Shown piece by piece: positions 15,797 through 24,484 of a DNA stretch of 26,657 nt. The stretch lies in contig JAVBNZ010000057.1 of assembly GCA_031551145.1 (NCBI GenBank), positions 1-26,657 on the forward strand. The letters run 5' to 3'. The notes beneath the pieces were generated by a model that saw only the letters and a list, made by a program, of their open reading frames with translations, was not told where the DNA came from and searched no databases. The translations under genes were made by a program, and so were the position numbers. The first letter of the stretch is position 1. Each line of letters opens with the position of its first letter. The DNA is from WRKB01 sp031551145 (lineage in GTDB: Bacteria; Desulfobacterota; Desulfovibrionia; Desulfovibrionales; Desulfovibrionaceae).

Positions 15797-16941
15797 TGCC
15801 GGCCCTCCGGCAGGCTCTTGGCCCGCGGGTCGGTGTTTTTCCGCGCCTTGGTCCGGGTGCGCAGATTTTTCAATCCTTCATCCGCGGCGGCCTGCCCGCC
15901 GGCTTTGGCTTTTTCGTACCATTCCCGCGCCTGGGCGGGATCGGGCTGTATGCTGCCCTTGGGAGAAGCGTCCGCGGGATCGTAAAAACGGGCCAGATGC
16001 AGCATGGCCTCGGCATTGCCCTTCTGGGCCGCGTCCTCCAGCAGGAGGAAGGCCGCGTCGGCGGCGTCGGACGTTTGCATGCTGCGGGCCAGTTCCAGGC
16101 TCTGCTGCGCCGTGGCGCCCGCGCGCAGCAGACCCCGCGCGCGTTGCAGGGGCGGTTGGGCGGCCGCGTCCGGCGCGGCCGGGGCGGAGGGGGCGGCCTG
16201 TTGCTGCGCCGGCGCTGCTTCAGCCGGAACCGCGGCTTCCGGTGTGGGCGTTTTTTCCGCCGGCGGAGGGCCTGGTTTTTGTTCCGCCGGAGCCGGCGGC
16301 CGGGCCGGGGCGGGCTCCTTCACGTCACTTTGGGCGCTCTGTTCCACAGGCGCGGGCCCGCGCAGGAAGTTCCACCAGTAAAAAGCGCCGCCGGCCGCCA
16401 GAAGGAGCACGATCATCCCCAGAATGAGCGGCAGGCGGCTTTTGTGTTGCGCCGGATCGCCCGGAGGCGGCAGCATGGGTGCGGACGCGGGCGTCAGCGT
16501 CAGGGCGGGCTCGGGTTCGGCGGGAGGTTCGGGCTCCGGTTCCGGCGCCCTCGCGGGAGGCGGCGGCGGGGCGGCCGGCCGCGCCTGGCCCACGCCCCGG
16601 CCCCCGCCCAGGGCGGAATAGACCAGATTGCCGATTTCCAGGGGGCAGCGCCGGCCTTCTTCCCGTTCCGCATAGATCGTGAGCGCGAAGGTGTCCAGCG
16701 CGTCCAGCAGGTCCACGATTGCCGGGCCGATCAAAAGGCAAAGGGTGTCGCCCCTGTATTGCACCATGTCCGGGTGCAGGCGGTGTTCCGCATCCTGCCT
16801 GCCGCCGGCCGATATGTATTTGCCGTCCGACGCGCAACGCAGGGAAAACGCGATATCCGTCTCCCGGCCGCCGAAGCCGGCCACCGTGATCAGGGCGTGT
16901 CCCGGCCCGCGCGCCGCGTCATGCTCAAGCCGCGCCTGCAT
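15793..16941 (-). CDS. bitopic membrane protein: unknown N-domain, Pro-rich linkers, Sel1-like repeats
   Basis: The 382-residue protein starts at an ATG with AAGGAG 7 nt upstream, 11 nt after srfC. Its N-terminal ~115 residues look beta-rich and do not match a family I recognise. A Pro/Glu-rich stretch (about 120-165) leads to one TM segment (about 170-190). The basic flank HKSR just before it suggests the N-terminus is cytoplasmic. A second Pro/Ala-rich segment (about 195-270) would then extend into the periplasm and end in one or two Sel1/TPR-like repeats (about 295-370: AFLLLEDAAQKGNAEAMLHLARFYDPA, then AREWYEKAKAGG). The layout suggests a linker between cytoplasmic SrfB/SrfC and the periplasmic vWA and SUMF1 proteins encoded next to it. 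That role is an inference. Confidence 0.75.
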   Translation of the reverse strand: MQARLEHDAARGPGHALITVAGFGGRETDIAFSLRCASDGKYISAGGRQDAEHRLHPDMVQYRGDTLCLLIGPAIVDLLDALDTFALTIYAEREEGRRCPLEIGNLVYSALGGGRGVGQARPAAPPPPPARAPEPEPEPPAEPEPALTLTPASAPMLPPPGDPAQHKSRLPLILGMIVLLLAAGGAFYWWNFLRGPAPVEQSAQSDVKEPAPARPPAPAEQKPGPPPAEKTPTPEAAVPAEAAPAQQQAAPSAPAAPDAAAQPPLQRARGLLRAGATAQQSLELARSMQTSDAADAAFLLLEDAAQKGNAEAMLHLARFYDPADASPKGSIQPDPAQAREWYEKAKAGGQAAADEGLKNLRTRTKARKNTDPRAKSLPEGRQ

Positions 16942-16952
16942 CGTTGATCTCC

Positions 16953-19583
16953 TTACGCCGCAAAGGCCTGCAGAATCTCTTTAAGGGACTTGTTTTGTTC
17001 AATATTGATAATGCGTTGTCCGTCAAATTGTACGTTGTCCATCAGCGTGTTGACAAGAGCGCGCAGCCAGTCCGTATACCAGGCGCGGTCATAGGGGCTC
17101 TGCTCCTCGCCTATGCGGGGGTAGCCGCAGATGGGGGGCGGGGGCGCGAAAAGCACGCAGGGCAGGCCTTTCAGGATAATGGTGCGTTCCTCGGCGCTTT
17201 TGATGCGGGGGTTGTAGCCGAGCCAGTCCACAAAAGCGTTGATCGCGCCCGCGGCCAGACCCACCTGTTTCCAGATCAGGCGGTCTCGGGCGATGTTGCC
17301 GTAGCCGGCGGTTTTGCGCAGCTCTTCTTCCAGCGTGCGCATAAGCGTGATGCGCTGCGCGGCCAGGATGAGTTCGTGGACGAAAAGGCCGAATTCGCGC
17401 GCGGGGAAGTTGAAGCGGCTTTGGATTTCGGGGTTATCGGCCAGCGCGTGGAGGCGTTCGATCCAGTATTGTTCGACCAGTTCGGCAAAGCGGCCGGCCT
17501 CGTCGCGCGCCGGAGCGGCGGGCGTTGCGGCCTGCGCCGACGCGGCGGTGGAAGACGTTTCGCCGAAGATGTCGCCCAGCAATTCGTCGGCATACACGCG
17601 CACGCCGGCAACATTGGCGGCCTCGGGCGCGTCTTCGCGGGCCATCAATTCCTGTTCGGTGCGGAAATAGAGGTCGTAGAGCTCGTGGTCGGTGAGCTGG
17701 AGCAGGCGCAGAAATTCGCCGAAGCGCTGCTCCTGGATGATGCCCGCGCAGATGCGGGCCAGATCGCGCGAAAGGGCTTCCCTGCGTTCCCGTTCCTCTT
17801 CCAGGCTGTCGGCCTGGCGAAAGGGGCTCAACAGCGCGCGCAGTTTGTCGAGGCGGTCGGCCAGGGTGGTGGCGATCTGTTCGCGCTTGAGGCCCGGATT
17901 GCACAGGGGCCGCAGCTTTTCCCGTAAAAAGGCCACGCCGCCGTCGTTGAGGGCCAGGGCGGCGTCCCAGGCCTTTTCCGGCTCGGCGAAGTGGGCGCGC
18001 ACTTCGGGCGTGGCAAGGAAGGCCCGGCGTATTTCCTCGACATAAGCGATTTGATCCGCGCGCACGGCAACTTCGCCCTGTTCGTCGAACTCGAAGATGG
18101 CCTCGCACTTGAAGTTGGGATTGCGCAGGAGGAAGAGGTTGTTGAAGGCCCCCGCGCCGTCCCAGTTGGCGGGCCAGTCGTGCTGTTTGCCGAAAAAGTC
18201 GAGCAGGGAGGCGGCAAGGCGGGTTTTCCAGCGCGTTTCCACCGAAGGTGAGCCTTTTTTTTTCTCGAACTCCATGTCCACCTTGGTGAGCACGAAGAAG
18301 AGCGACGCGGGTTTGCCGGCGCGCCGGGCCGGGCTTTCGCCGTGGGTGGAGCGCACCCATTCGTCGATCACGCCCGGCAGATCCTGCACTTCCTGGTTGC
18401 CGGGGCCGATGCAGAGCAGCATGCTCGTCAGTTCGCGCTCGGCGCAATAACGCTCGAAAAGATAGGCCACCTTGCCGCGCAGAAAGAGATTTTCAAGCGT
18501 GCCTTCGCGCTTGAGCTCCTTGCGCAGGTCTTCAATTTTCAGGCGGGAGCGGTAGCCGGGAAAGTCGAGCAGGTCGGTGTGCTCGAAATAGTCGTCCGGC
18601 TTTTCACGCACGGGCATGGTGATTTCCGCTGTCAGGGCCGCGACTTCGGAACGGGAGAGCGTGATGGCCCGCTGCCCGGCCCGTATGTTCAGGGCAGCGC
18701 CGTTGTCTTTTTCCAGGCCCCGGAGCATGGAAACGTCGATAATGCTTTCGGCGCGGGGCAGCAGGGCTTCGAGCCCGCACCGGGCCTCGGCCGGGTTGCC
18801 CAGCCGGGCCAGCGCGCCGCACAGACGCAAATACAGAGCGGTAAAAGCCTCGACCTGATCCCAGATCAGCCCGAAAAGCGCGGCGCGATCCTCCAGACCC
18901 AGCAGGGGCGCAAGCCTGGCGGCGCGCGGCCAATACAGCTTGTCGAGCAACTGGACGCGCGGCCGGGACTGAAAGCGCCGGCCGACGTATTCCTTGAGAT
19001 CCTCCAATTCGTCGAGGTCTATGGGGTTGTTCGCCGGGGCCGGGCTCTGGGCGGCGCGGGATTCGAGCCTGTCGAGGGTTTCGAGCAGGGCCTTCTGATC
19101 CGGAGCCTCTTTGTGGTCGCAGTCCGAGTAATAGGTGTTGGCGAGGATTTTGGCCACGTCGGATTCCGAAAGCAGGCGCAGATGCACCGGCGCGTCCTCC
19201 GGCGGGGCTTCGGGCATGCTTGTGGTGAAGCGGGTGACGAGGCCGGTGGATTCCTTGCCGCCTTCCGGGTTGATTTCGGTGACGAAATCCACGTCCCGCG
19301 CGCCGAGGCGCACCGGCAACAATCCCCGCTCGTCGCGCTCCAGGGCGGAAATGAGATAGGACTTGCCGGACTGGCTGGGGCCGAACACGCCCACGCACAT
19401 CTTGCGCAGGGCCGCGACGCCGCACTTGTGGAAGACCCTGGCCGAGCGGCGCAGCTCGGCGCGCAGGGCGTCGTACTCCCCGCCGACCAGTTCGCGGTTG
19501 GCGTCCAGCCAGTGCTGCGCACGGCCGGCGGTATCCGCGCAGGCGCGGCAGCGTTGGGCCAGACTTATATCTTCCTGGGACAT
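16953..19583 (-). CDS. srfC: SrfC family protein, dynamin-like GTPase
   Basis: The 876-residue protein belongs to the SrfC 'putative virulence factor' family, named from the SsrB-regulated srfABC operon of Salmonella. A P-loop GPSQSGKS lies at 68-75. The switch/G3-like DLLDFPG is near residue 340 and G4-like TKVD near 430, so all nucleotide-contact motifs of a large GTPase are present. The long helical remainder is consistent with a dynamin-type stalk but has no obvious TM segment. GGAGG lies 4 nt before the ATG. In Salmonella srfB and srfC are adjacent, whereas here a lower-GC two-gene insert lies between them. In Xenorhabdus, SrfABC has been reported as cytotoxic to mammalian cells. The molecular activity remains unknown. 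Confidence 0.85.
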   Translation of the reverse strand: MSQEDISLAQRCRACADTAGRAQHWLDANRELVGGEYDALRAELRRSARVFHKCGVAALRKMCVGVFGPSQSGKSYLISALERDERGLLPVRLGARDVDFVTEINPEGGKESTGLVTRFTTSMPEAPPEDAPVHLRLLSESDVAKILANTYYSDCDHKEAPDQKALLETLDRLESRAAQSPAPANNPIDLDELEDLKEYVGRRFQSRPRVQLLDKLYWPRAARLAPLLGLEDRAALFGLIWDQVEAFTALYLRLCGALARLGNPAEARCGLEALLPRAESIIDVSMLRGLEKDNGAALNIRAGQRAITLSRSEVAALTAEITMPVREKPDDYFEHTDLLDFPGYRSRLKIEDLRKELKREGTLENLFLRGKVAYLFERYCAERELTSMLLCIGPGNQEVQDLPGVIDEWVRSTHGESPARRAGKPASLFFVLTKVDMEFEKKKGSPSVETRWKTRLAASLLDFFGKQHDWPANWDGAGAFNNLFLLRNPNFKCEAIFEFDEQGEVAVRADQIAYVEEIRRAFLATPEVRAHFAEPEKAWDAALALNDGGVAFLREKLRPLCNPGLKREQIATTLADRLDKLRALLSPFRQADSLEEERERREALSRDLARICAGIIQEQRFGEFLRLLQLTDHELYDLYFRTEQELMAREDAPEAANVAGVRVYADELLGDIFGETSSTAASAQAATPAAPARDEAGRFAELVEQYWIERLHALADNPEIQSRFNFPAREFGLFVHELILAAQRITLMRTLEEELRKTAGYGNIARDRLIWKQVGLAAGAINAFVDWLGYNPRIKSAEERTIILKGLPCVLFAPPPPICGYPRIGEEQSPYDRAWYTDWLRALVNTLMDNVQFDGQRIINIEQNKSLKEILQAFAA

Positions 19584-19625
19584 GCTTCCTCCGTGCAGCG
19601 GTTTTTTACTGCCGGCGTATTGTAT

Positions 19626-20234
19626 TTATTCGGTTTGCCGGAGCCGGCATAAGCGCTCCACGCACCGGCTTAAACTGGGAGAGTTTTGGGCAGCCGCTTC
19701 AATGTTCCAATGATTTACAACAAATTCAGCCATGGTGGCCAGATACAAAGGAGCTGTTTTACTGTAATGGCCTTTTTCGGGCACAAGGCCGTCGCGTATT
19801 TGAGAGCTGCGGGAACGTCTTGCCAGTCCGATTAGGCAATTTTTAGGATATTTCTCGGTGTCCGGTGCGAGAGGTACAGCAGCCGGTGAAATTTTAAGAA
19901 ACGCAGCCAAGGATTTTCTATCCGCGAGCAACCAACCTTCCAATTCAAAAACAGCAAAACGGCAAAGGAAATGAGGAGAAGGGCTCGGATGGATGCGCAG
20001 TAGATACTCATAAAGAGCTTTTTTGGGGCAGGGTGCTTCGGCGTCTCTGAAATCCGTCAACACGAGCACTCCTGTTCCGCCAAGCGCCAAATGATGGAAA
20101 CAAGCCGCGCGTTCGCGGATATAGGTGACTCCGCGTCTGCCGTATACGATGCCCTTGGTATGGCCGCAATACGTCAGGAGCTTATCCGCGACGAACTCCT
20201 CAAGTCGACCTTCCAGAAGCAGATGCATCAACAT
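19626..20234 (-). CDS. DUF4276/RloB-like TOPRIM-fold protein
   Basis: The 202-residue protein starts 1 nt after the ATPase stop, implying coupled translation. I see the general plan of DUF4276-type TOPRIM proteins. An N-terminal strand carries an acidic motif, LLLEGRLEEFVADKLL, with Glu8. A second acidic motif is VLVLTDFRDAE (Asp61, Asp64). The ELEGWLLAD block (97-105) resembles the conserved E-EAWLLAD of the family. TOPRIM proteins of this type are usually nucleases paired with an SMC/ABC-type ATPase in phage-defence modules. No alignment was run, so the assignment rests on motif resemblance and on the partner gene. Its lower GC content suggests acquisition together with that partner. Confidence 0.6.
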   Translation of the reverse strand: MLMHLLLEGRLEEFVADKLLTYCGHTKGIVYGRRGVTYIRERAACFHHLALGGTGVLVLTDFRDAEAPCPKKALYEYLLRIHPSPSPHFLCRFAVFELEGWLLADRKSLAAFLKISPAAVPLAPDTEKYPKNCLIGLARRSRSSQIRDGLVPEKGHYSKTAPLYLATMAEFVVNHWNIEAAAQNSPSLSRCVERLCRLRQTE

Positions 20235-20235
20235 C

Positions 20236-21378
20236 TTAAAAGAGCCTCAATTGCCCAATGCTTGACAGCCTGGTTTGCGGCATGAACACTTCCGCAGCAG
20301 ATAACCCCGCTTGTGTCATCAACTCGATATCCTGTGGGTTTGCCGGCCGCACTTCTGTGCCCTCCTTGCCGGGTTCGAGCCTCAGAACCTCGTTGGCTCC
20401 TATGCCGGGCGCTTCCAAAAGGGTATGGGAGTGCGTTGTGATAAAGACCTGACGTCCAGCCTTTTTTTTGCCCCTATCAATGCCCGCGAAAAGAATCGGT
20501 AATTGGGCGACTATTTCTTCGTGGAGGGACAGTTCCGGTTCTTCCAGTAACAGCGGTCCACCGGTATCCAAAAGAGACCACAGAAGCGCCAACAGGCGCA
20601 GGGTGCCGTCGGACAACGCCGATTCGTTTTGATAAGCTCCGTGCGCCCGCCAATGTCCGTGGTTGATTTTAAAATGAGGAATACCGTTGCTGTCTGGTTC
20701 CACAGTCAGACTTTTCATTTGAGGAACAGCCGTCTGCAACGCCTCGTTGATCTTGCGTAGGCGGGCGAGCCGTATGCGTTGCGGTGTGTTCCAAATAGCT
20801 GAAACCAGATCTCTGCCATAGGGATCGTTGTCGATGGGGGAGGGTGAAAATGCCTTGGGCTCCCGCACAAGTTGGGGAAGAATGTGTCTGTACCGGATGT
20901 CGGCAAAAAAATCGGCCACCTCTCTGAATTCTTTATTAGCATTCACCTGCTGCAGGGCGGTCTGTGTGAGGCGAAACGGATCTGAGTCATCATTTTTATC
21001 AGGACGCTTCAGAACACTTTCCCATTTCGTGCCTTCTTCCTGCCCTCGAAAAACTTCTTCAGAGACCACCGAGGGGAGATTTTTTTTCAGCTTTGTTCCG
21101 AATGTCAGGGAATATTTCCAGGCGGTATCCAGAGTAACGGCTATAGTGATGTCAGGTTGCTGTCTTGCCCCCAGACAGCGAATGCTTTTCATGCCTTCGC
21201 GTTCGATAACCGCCCTCTCAAGTCCGTCTTGAGCAACGTCACGCAGAAAGCGCAATGCATCAAGAAAATTTGATTTTCCTGAGGCATTCGGGCCGATCAA
21301 AAACATGCGCTTGCTACATTCAACCCGCACATTTGCAAAATTTTTCCAGTTTTTCAGTTCAATGCTTGTAATTATCAT
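20236..21378 (-). CDS. SMC/OLD-like AAA ATPase (AAA_15/AAA_21), probable defence ATPase
   Basis: The 380-residue ATPase has the ABC/SMC-type motif set in one short chain: Walker A GPNASGKS (29-36), signature-like LSDGTLR (255-261), Walker B PLLLEEPELSLH (275-286) and the H-loop THSH (315-318). It lacks the C-terminal TOPRIM domain of OLD proteins. That function seems to be supplied by the separate DUF4276-like protein encoded 1 nt downstream. AAGGA lies 7-8 nt before the ATG and partly overlaps a short hairpin (GTCC/GGAC at 21386-21389/21395-21398 on the plus strand), which might limit translation. The gene follows srfB after 39 nt. ATPase plus TOPRIM pairs of this kind are typical of anti-phage modules; a role in the Srf system cannot be excluded. 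Confidence 0.85.
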   Translation of the reverse strand: MIITSIELKNWKNFANVRVECSKRMFLIGPNASGKSNFLDALRFLRDVAQDGLERAVIEREGMKSIRCLGARQQPDITIAVTLDTAWKYSLTFGTKLKKNLPSVVSEEVFRGQEEGTKWESVLKRPDKNDDSDPFRLTQTALQQVNANKEFREVADFFADIRYRHILPQLVREPKAFSPSPIDNDPYGRDLVSAIWNTPQRIRLARLRKINEALQTAVPQMKSLTVEPDSNGIPHFKINHGHWRAHGAYQNESALSDGTLRLLALLWSLLDTGGPLLLEEPELSLHEEIVAQLPILFAGIDRGKKKAGRQVFITTHSHTLLEAPGIGANEVLRLEPGKEGTEVRPANPQDIELMTQAGLSAAEVFMPQTRLSSIGQLRLF

Positions 21379-21417
21379 CGAAACCGTCCTTCGCGGACAT
21401 TATGGGAATGCCCGATT

Positions 21418-24400
21418 TTAATCTTGATACACGGTTCCTGTATCAAGCCAATAGCCCTCGTCCAGCGGCAGGGTCTGCAGATGCATGACCAGATCGCCCC
21501 TGGGCACGCTTTCGCCCCGGCTGTCGACAATGTCCGTGATTTCGAATTCTCCCTCGTCGCGTTCGTTGGGGGCGTCCTCGCGCATTTCCGCCAGGGAAAG
21601 GCGCAGGGAAACGGCGTAGGGCGTCTTGCCGGCCGCCCTGGCCCGCGCCGCCTCGGAAGCGAAGTTCAGCAGATAATAGCGGGTGGTGGGCCAGCGTTCG
21701 GCATCAAGTTGGCGATAGCCCACGGTCAGCGGCGTGCTGAATTGTATGGGCCGCTTGAGTTCCAGATCCGCGCTTTGCGCGTTGTCCACGTCCACCTCGA
21801 ACCAGACTTTGGGCCGTGAGAGCCGGCCGTCGGTGTCGAGCTCGCCCACGAAGCGGGCCGTGGACGTCAGGCGCAGGGCGCTTGTGTCATAGGAAAAACC
21901 TTCCAGATGCCCTTCGGCCAGGGCGCAGAGTATGGCCCCGACCACCACGGTGGTCTTGGGGTCGGTAATGCGGCCCAGGGCGTCGGCAAAGGGATACCAG
22001 CCCCCGGCGTGGTATTCGCGCATGGGCACCACGCGATCCGGCGGCACGGGCAGCTTGGCCAGCACGGCGCGCACCACCGCGCTCCAGGCGCTGGGCCGGC
22101 CGGTGAGCAGAAGCAGATCGCAGTCGTACATCTGCGCGATTTCGCACAAATCGGCCAGCACGGGCCCCAGCACGGCGCGTATGGTGCGGGCCAGGGCGGA
22201 AGGCGAAACCCGGATTTCGGTGTCCATGAGCCGGAAATCGCTCTCCGGCGCAACGCGCCGCACGGCATCCTCCAGGTAGCGGATCACGTTTTCCTGCGGG
22301 CGCGGGGCACGCAGCGCGATAAAGGGATGGGGCGCGTCCGCCCGGCCTTCGCCGTTTTCAAAAAAGTCTCCCAAGGCGCAGTTGAAGGCGCTCTGTTCGC
22401 TTTCGTGTCCGCGCAGTTCGCAGGCGCCCAGCATGGCGAGAGCCGCCGGCGCGGCCACCTGGCGGATGAAGCGGGAGCGCAGGTTGCGTTCCTCCTGCGA
22501 GGAGCCGATGGTTTCCCTGCCGAAAAGCCGGCGCAGCAGGGGGCGGGGATCGGGCAGGCCGCGTCGGGCCAGGGCGTCGTGCAGGGCCTGAAGCACGTGG
22601 CGGGCCACGATTTCGCGCAGCACTTCGTCGCCGGCGATGTTGAAACCGTCGCGGAAGTTCGGACGGGGCCGTATGCGCGCGGTATCCGTGGGCGCGCTGA
22701 CCAGCTCGAACGTATTGATCGACAGATCCGTGGTGCCCCCGCCTATGTCGATGGAGGCCGCGCGCAGGCAGAGTTTGCCGTCGCGCTCCTTGCCCAGCAG
22801 GCGGAAAAGGTGGTGCGCGTCGCCGTGGTATTTGACGGCCAGTTCGGAATAGAGATGCACAAGCTGGGTGCAGCCGGCCTCGTCCCAGTCGCAGCGCACT
22901 TCGGGGCTGAGGCGGTAGTCCGGCCTTGCCGGACGGGGCCGGCCGGAAGGCAGATAGTGCGCGTTCCAGCCCAGGGCTTCCCACACCACGCGCACGGCCC
23001 AGTTGACCCAGCGCCGGAAAATGCGCTGCTCGGCCACGGGCATGGCCGCGGGCACGGTGAAGATGACGCGGCGCAGGCGGCGCGGCAGGTTGGGCAGTTC
23101 CCTGCGGCCGCGCTGGGCCGGGGAGTTGATGGTGACCAGCGCCTGGGTGAGGATTTCGCCCACCATGAAGAGCATGAGCGAACTGCGGGTGAACAGGGAT
23201 TCAAAGGCCGGCTCCTGAGCCTGCCTGCGCAGCGCGGGGTTGCGCTTGAAGGCCGGGTCGTCGAACACGCGGAGCGGCGTGCCCTGGGCGTTGACCTGCT
23301 TGGCGAAGAGCCCGCGCGTGACCATGGGTTCGCTTTGCCCGCCGGTGTTGTATCTCCAGCTCTGGGTCCAGGGCTGCTCGTCCCAGAGATAGCGTTTGGG
23401 GCTGGACATGCCTGTGCTGCCCTCGGCGCAGATCGCCTGGGTGGAGAGGCGCGCGGCCTCCGGCCCCAGGCGTACGGCCGAGGGCCAGGCAAAGGCCGGT
23501 CCCCGGCGGCCGGAGCGCCGGCTTAAAGCGTCGTTGCCGAAGGAGGCCTCGGCGAATTCCACGCGGGTTTCAAAGGGTTCGGTATAGAGGTGTTCCGGCC
23601 GGCTCAGGTCGCGGATGTGCAGCAGGTAGCTGTCGTTGAGGCTGGTGATGCGCTGGGGCAGGGTTTCGACCAGGATGCCCGTGGTGCGGGAATTGCCGAT
23701 ATCGAGGATCAGATCGACCTCCACGGGCAGGTCGCGCTCCGGGTTGACGGCCTGCACGGCCAGATCGCGCACGGCGAGACGCACGACGTCCAGCCAGGTC
23801 AGGTAGGCGGCCAGGTGCTCCAGCACGTAGGGGTTGTTCTCGGTCCAGGAGCCGCGCCCCTTGTGCCTGCTCTGGCGGTAGGCGGAATAGAGGCCGTGCA
23901 GCCACTGATCCACCCAGGGCTCGTTCAGGAACCAGGAATTGTCGCGCACGTGGGAAGCCAGACGGAAGGTCGCGTGGGCCGCCGTATCGCGCGGGGCCAG
24001 GGCGTGATAGCGTTCACCCTCCTGCGGGGGATCTTCGACCACGGTGTCGAAGATCAGCACCAGACGCAGGCCGGCCGGCGCATTGGGCGAGCGCGTGACG
24101 CGGCAGCGCGCCCAATTTGAGGGGCCGTATTCAAAACGGTCTTTCCCGTCGGGCCATTTCTGGTCGCGGGTGCGCAAAAAAGGGACGGGCAGCCATTGAT
24201 CCTGCCAGATCTCCAGGATCTTTTTCGCGTCCATGTCATAGTCGTATTCCGCGGGCCGGCCGCTCAGCTGATCGACAAAGCCGTCGCCTTCCGGTTCCAG
24301 GCAGCGCAGATAGTGGGAATACAGGCCCTCGGCCTCGGCGGCCGGGCGCTGTTCTTCCTTGAAATAGCGGCGCAGCCGGGCCGCGCTTTCCAGGGGCAGC

Positions 24401-24474
24401 TCGAAATCCAGAAACTGCGGCGTGCCCCCGGGAATGAGGCTGACCGGAGAAAGATATTGCGGCATATGTTTCAT
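21418..24474 (-). CDS. srfB: SrfB family protein, actin/Hsp70-fold ATPase
   Basis: The 1018-residue protein matches the SrfB family. It has the two phosphate-binding loops of the actin/Hsp70 superfamily: LILDIGNSRTTG near residue 260 (phosphate 1) and SIDIGGGTTDLSI near 578 (phosphate 2). A third glycine-containing segment, LLLTGRPSAW, near 790 may be the adenosine motif. The spacing between the first two is about 320 residues, well above the ~185 of DnaK, so a large insertion lies in subdomain I. About 250 residues precede the first motif and are not recognisable. I chose ATG 24474 because AGG lies 5 nt upstream; the in-frame ATG 9 nt later has no such site. It follows the srfA-like stop by 10 nt. 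The protein is predicted cytoplasmic. Confidence 0.88.
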   Translation of the reverse strand: MKHMPQYLSPVSLIPGGTPQFLDFELPLESAARLRRYFKEEQRPAAEAEGLYSHYLRCLEPEGDGFVDQLSGRPAEYDYDMDAKKILEIWQDQWLPVPFLRTRDQKWPDGKDRFEYGPSNWARCRVTRSPNAPAGLRLVLIFDTVVEDPPQEGERYHALAPRDTAAHATFRLASHVRDNSWFLNEPWVDQWLHGLYSAYRQSRHKGRGSWTENNPYVLEHLAAYLTWLDVVRLAVRDLAVQAVNPERDLPVEVDLILDIGNSRTTGILVETLPQRITSLNDSYLLHIRDLSRPEHLYTEPFETRVEFAEASFGNDALSRRSGRRGPAFAWPSAVRLGPEAARLSTQAICAEGSTGMSSPKRYLWDEQPWTQSWRYNTGGQSEPMVTRGLFAKQVNAQGTPLRVFDDPAFKRNPALRRQAQEPAFESLFTRSSLMLFMVGEILTQALVTINSPAQRGRRELPNLPRRLRRVIFTVPAAMPVAEQRIFRRWVNWAVRVVWEALGWNAHYLPSGRPRPARPDYRLSPEVRCDWDEAGCTQLVHLYSELAVKYHGDAHHLFRLLGKERDGKLCLRAASIDIGGGTTDLSINTFELVSAPTDTARIRPRPNFRDGFNIAGDEVLREIVARHVLQALHDALARRGLPDPRPLLRRLFGRETIGSSQEERNLRSRFIRQVAAPAALAMLGACELRGHESEQSAFNCALGDFFENGEGRADAPHPFIALRAPRPQENVIRYLEDAVRRVAPESDFRLMDTEIRVSPSALARTIRAVLGPVLADLCEIAQMYDCDLLLLTGRPSAWSAVVRAVLAKLPVPPDRVVPMREYHAGGWYPFADALGRITDPKTTVVVGAILCALAEGHLEGFSYDTSALRLTSTARFVGELDTDGRLSRPKVWFEVDVDNAQSADLELKRPIQFSTPLTVGYRQLDAERWPTTRYYLLNFASEAARARAAGKTPYAVSLRLSLAEMREDAPNERDEGEFEITDIVDSRGESVPRGDLVMHLQTLPLDEGYWLDTGTVYQD

Positions 24475-24484
24475 GAGGGCCTCA

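Larger units (their letters stand above)
19584..21417. other. lower-GC two-gene insert separating srfB from srfC
   Basis: The ATPase and DUF4276-like genes between srfB and srfC differ in base use from both neighbours. Hand counts of single 60-nt lines give 26/60 G+C at 20881-20940, 26/60 at 21061-21120 and 29/60 at 19861-19920, against 40/60 at 22081-22140 in srfB. Both genes keep the operon direction and close spacing. I compared the two junctions (around 19584-19640 and 21379-21430) and saw no direct repeat, inverted terminal repeat, integrase or transposase. The mechanism of entry is therefore open; homologous or illegitimate cassette exchange fits best. Confidence 0.6.

Noticed and set aside
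10126..16941. Complete type VI secretion sensory cluster
   Set aside because: Only the TagTSR/vWA-like components are present. No Tss structural, Hcp, VgrG, ClpV, kinase, phosphatase or FHA gene is seen in the window.
19626..21378. Gabija or Septu defence system
   Set aside because: The ATPase has no fused TOPRIM and there is no UvrD-like helicase or HNH partner. The second gene looks DUF4276/RloB-like instead.
19584..21417. Insertion sequence or integrated element carrying the ATPase/TOPRIM pair
   Set aside because: No transposase, integrase, terminal inverted repeats or target-site duplication were found at either junction.
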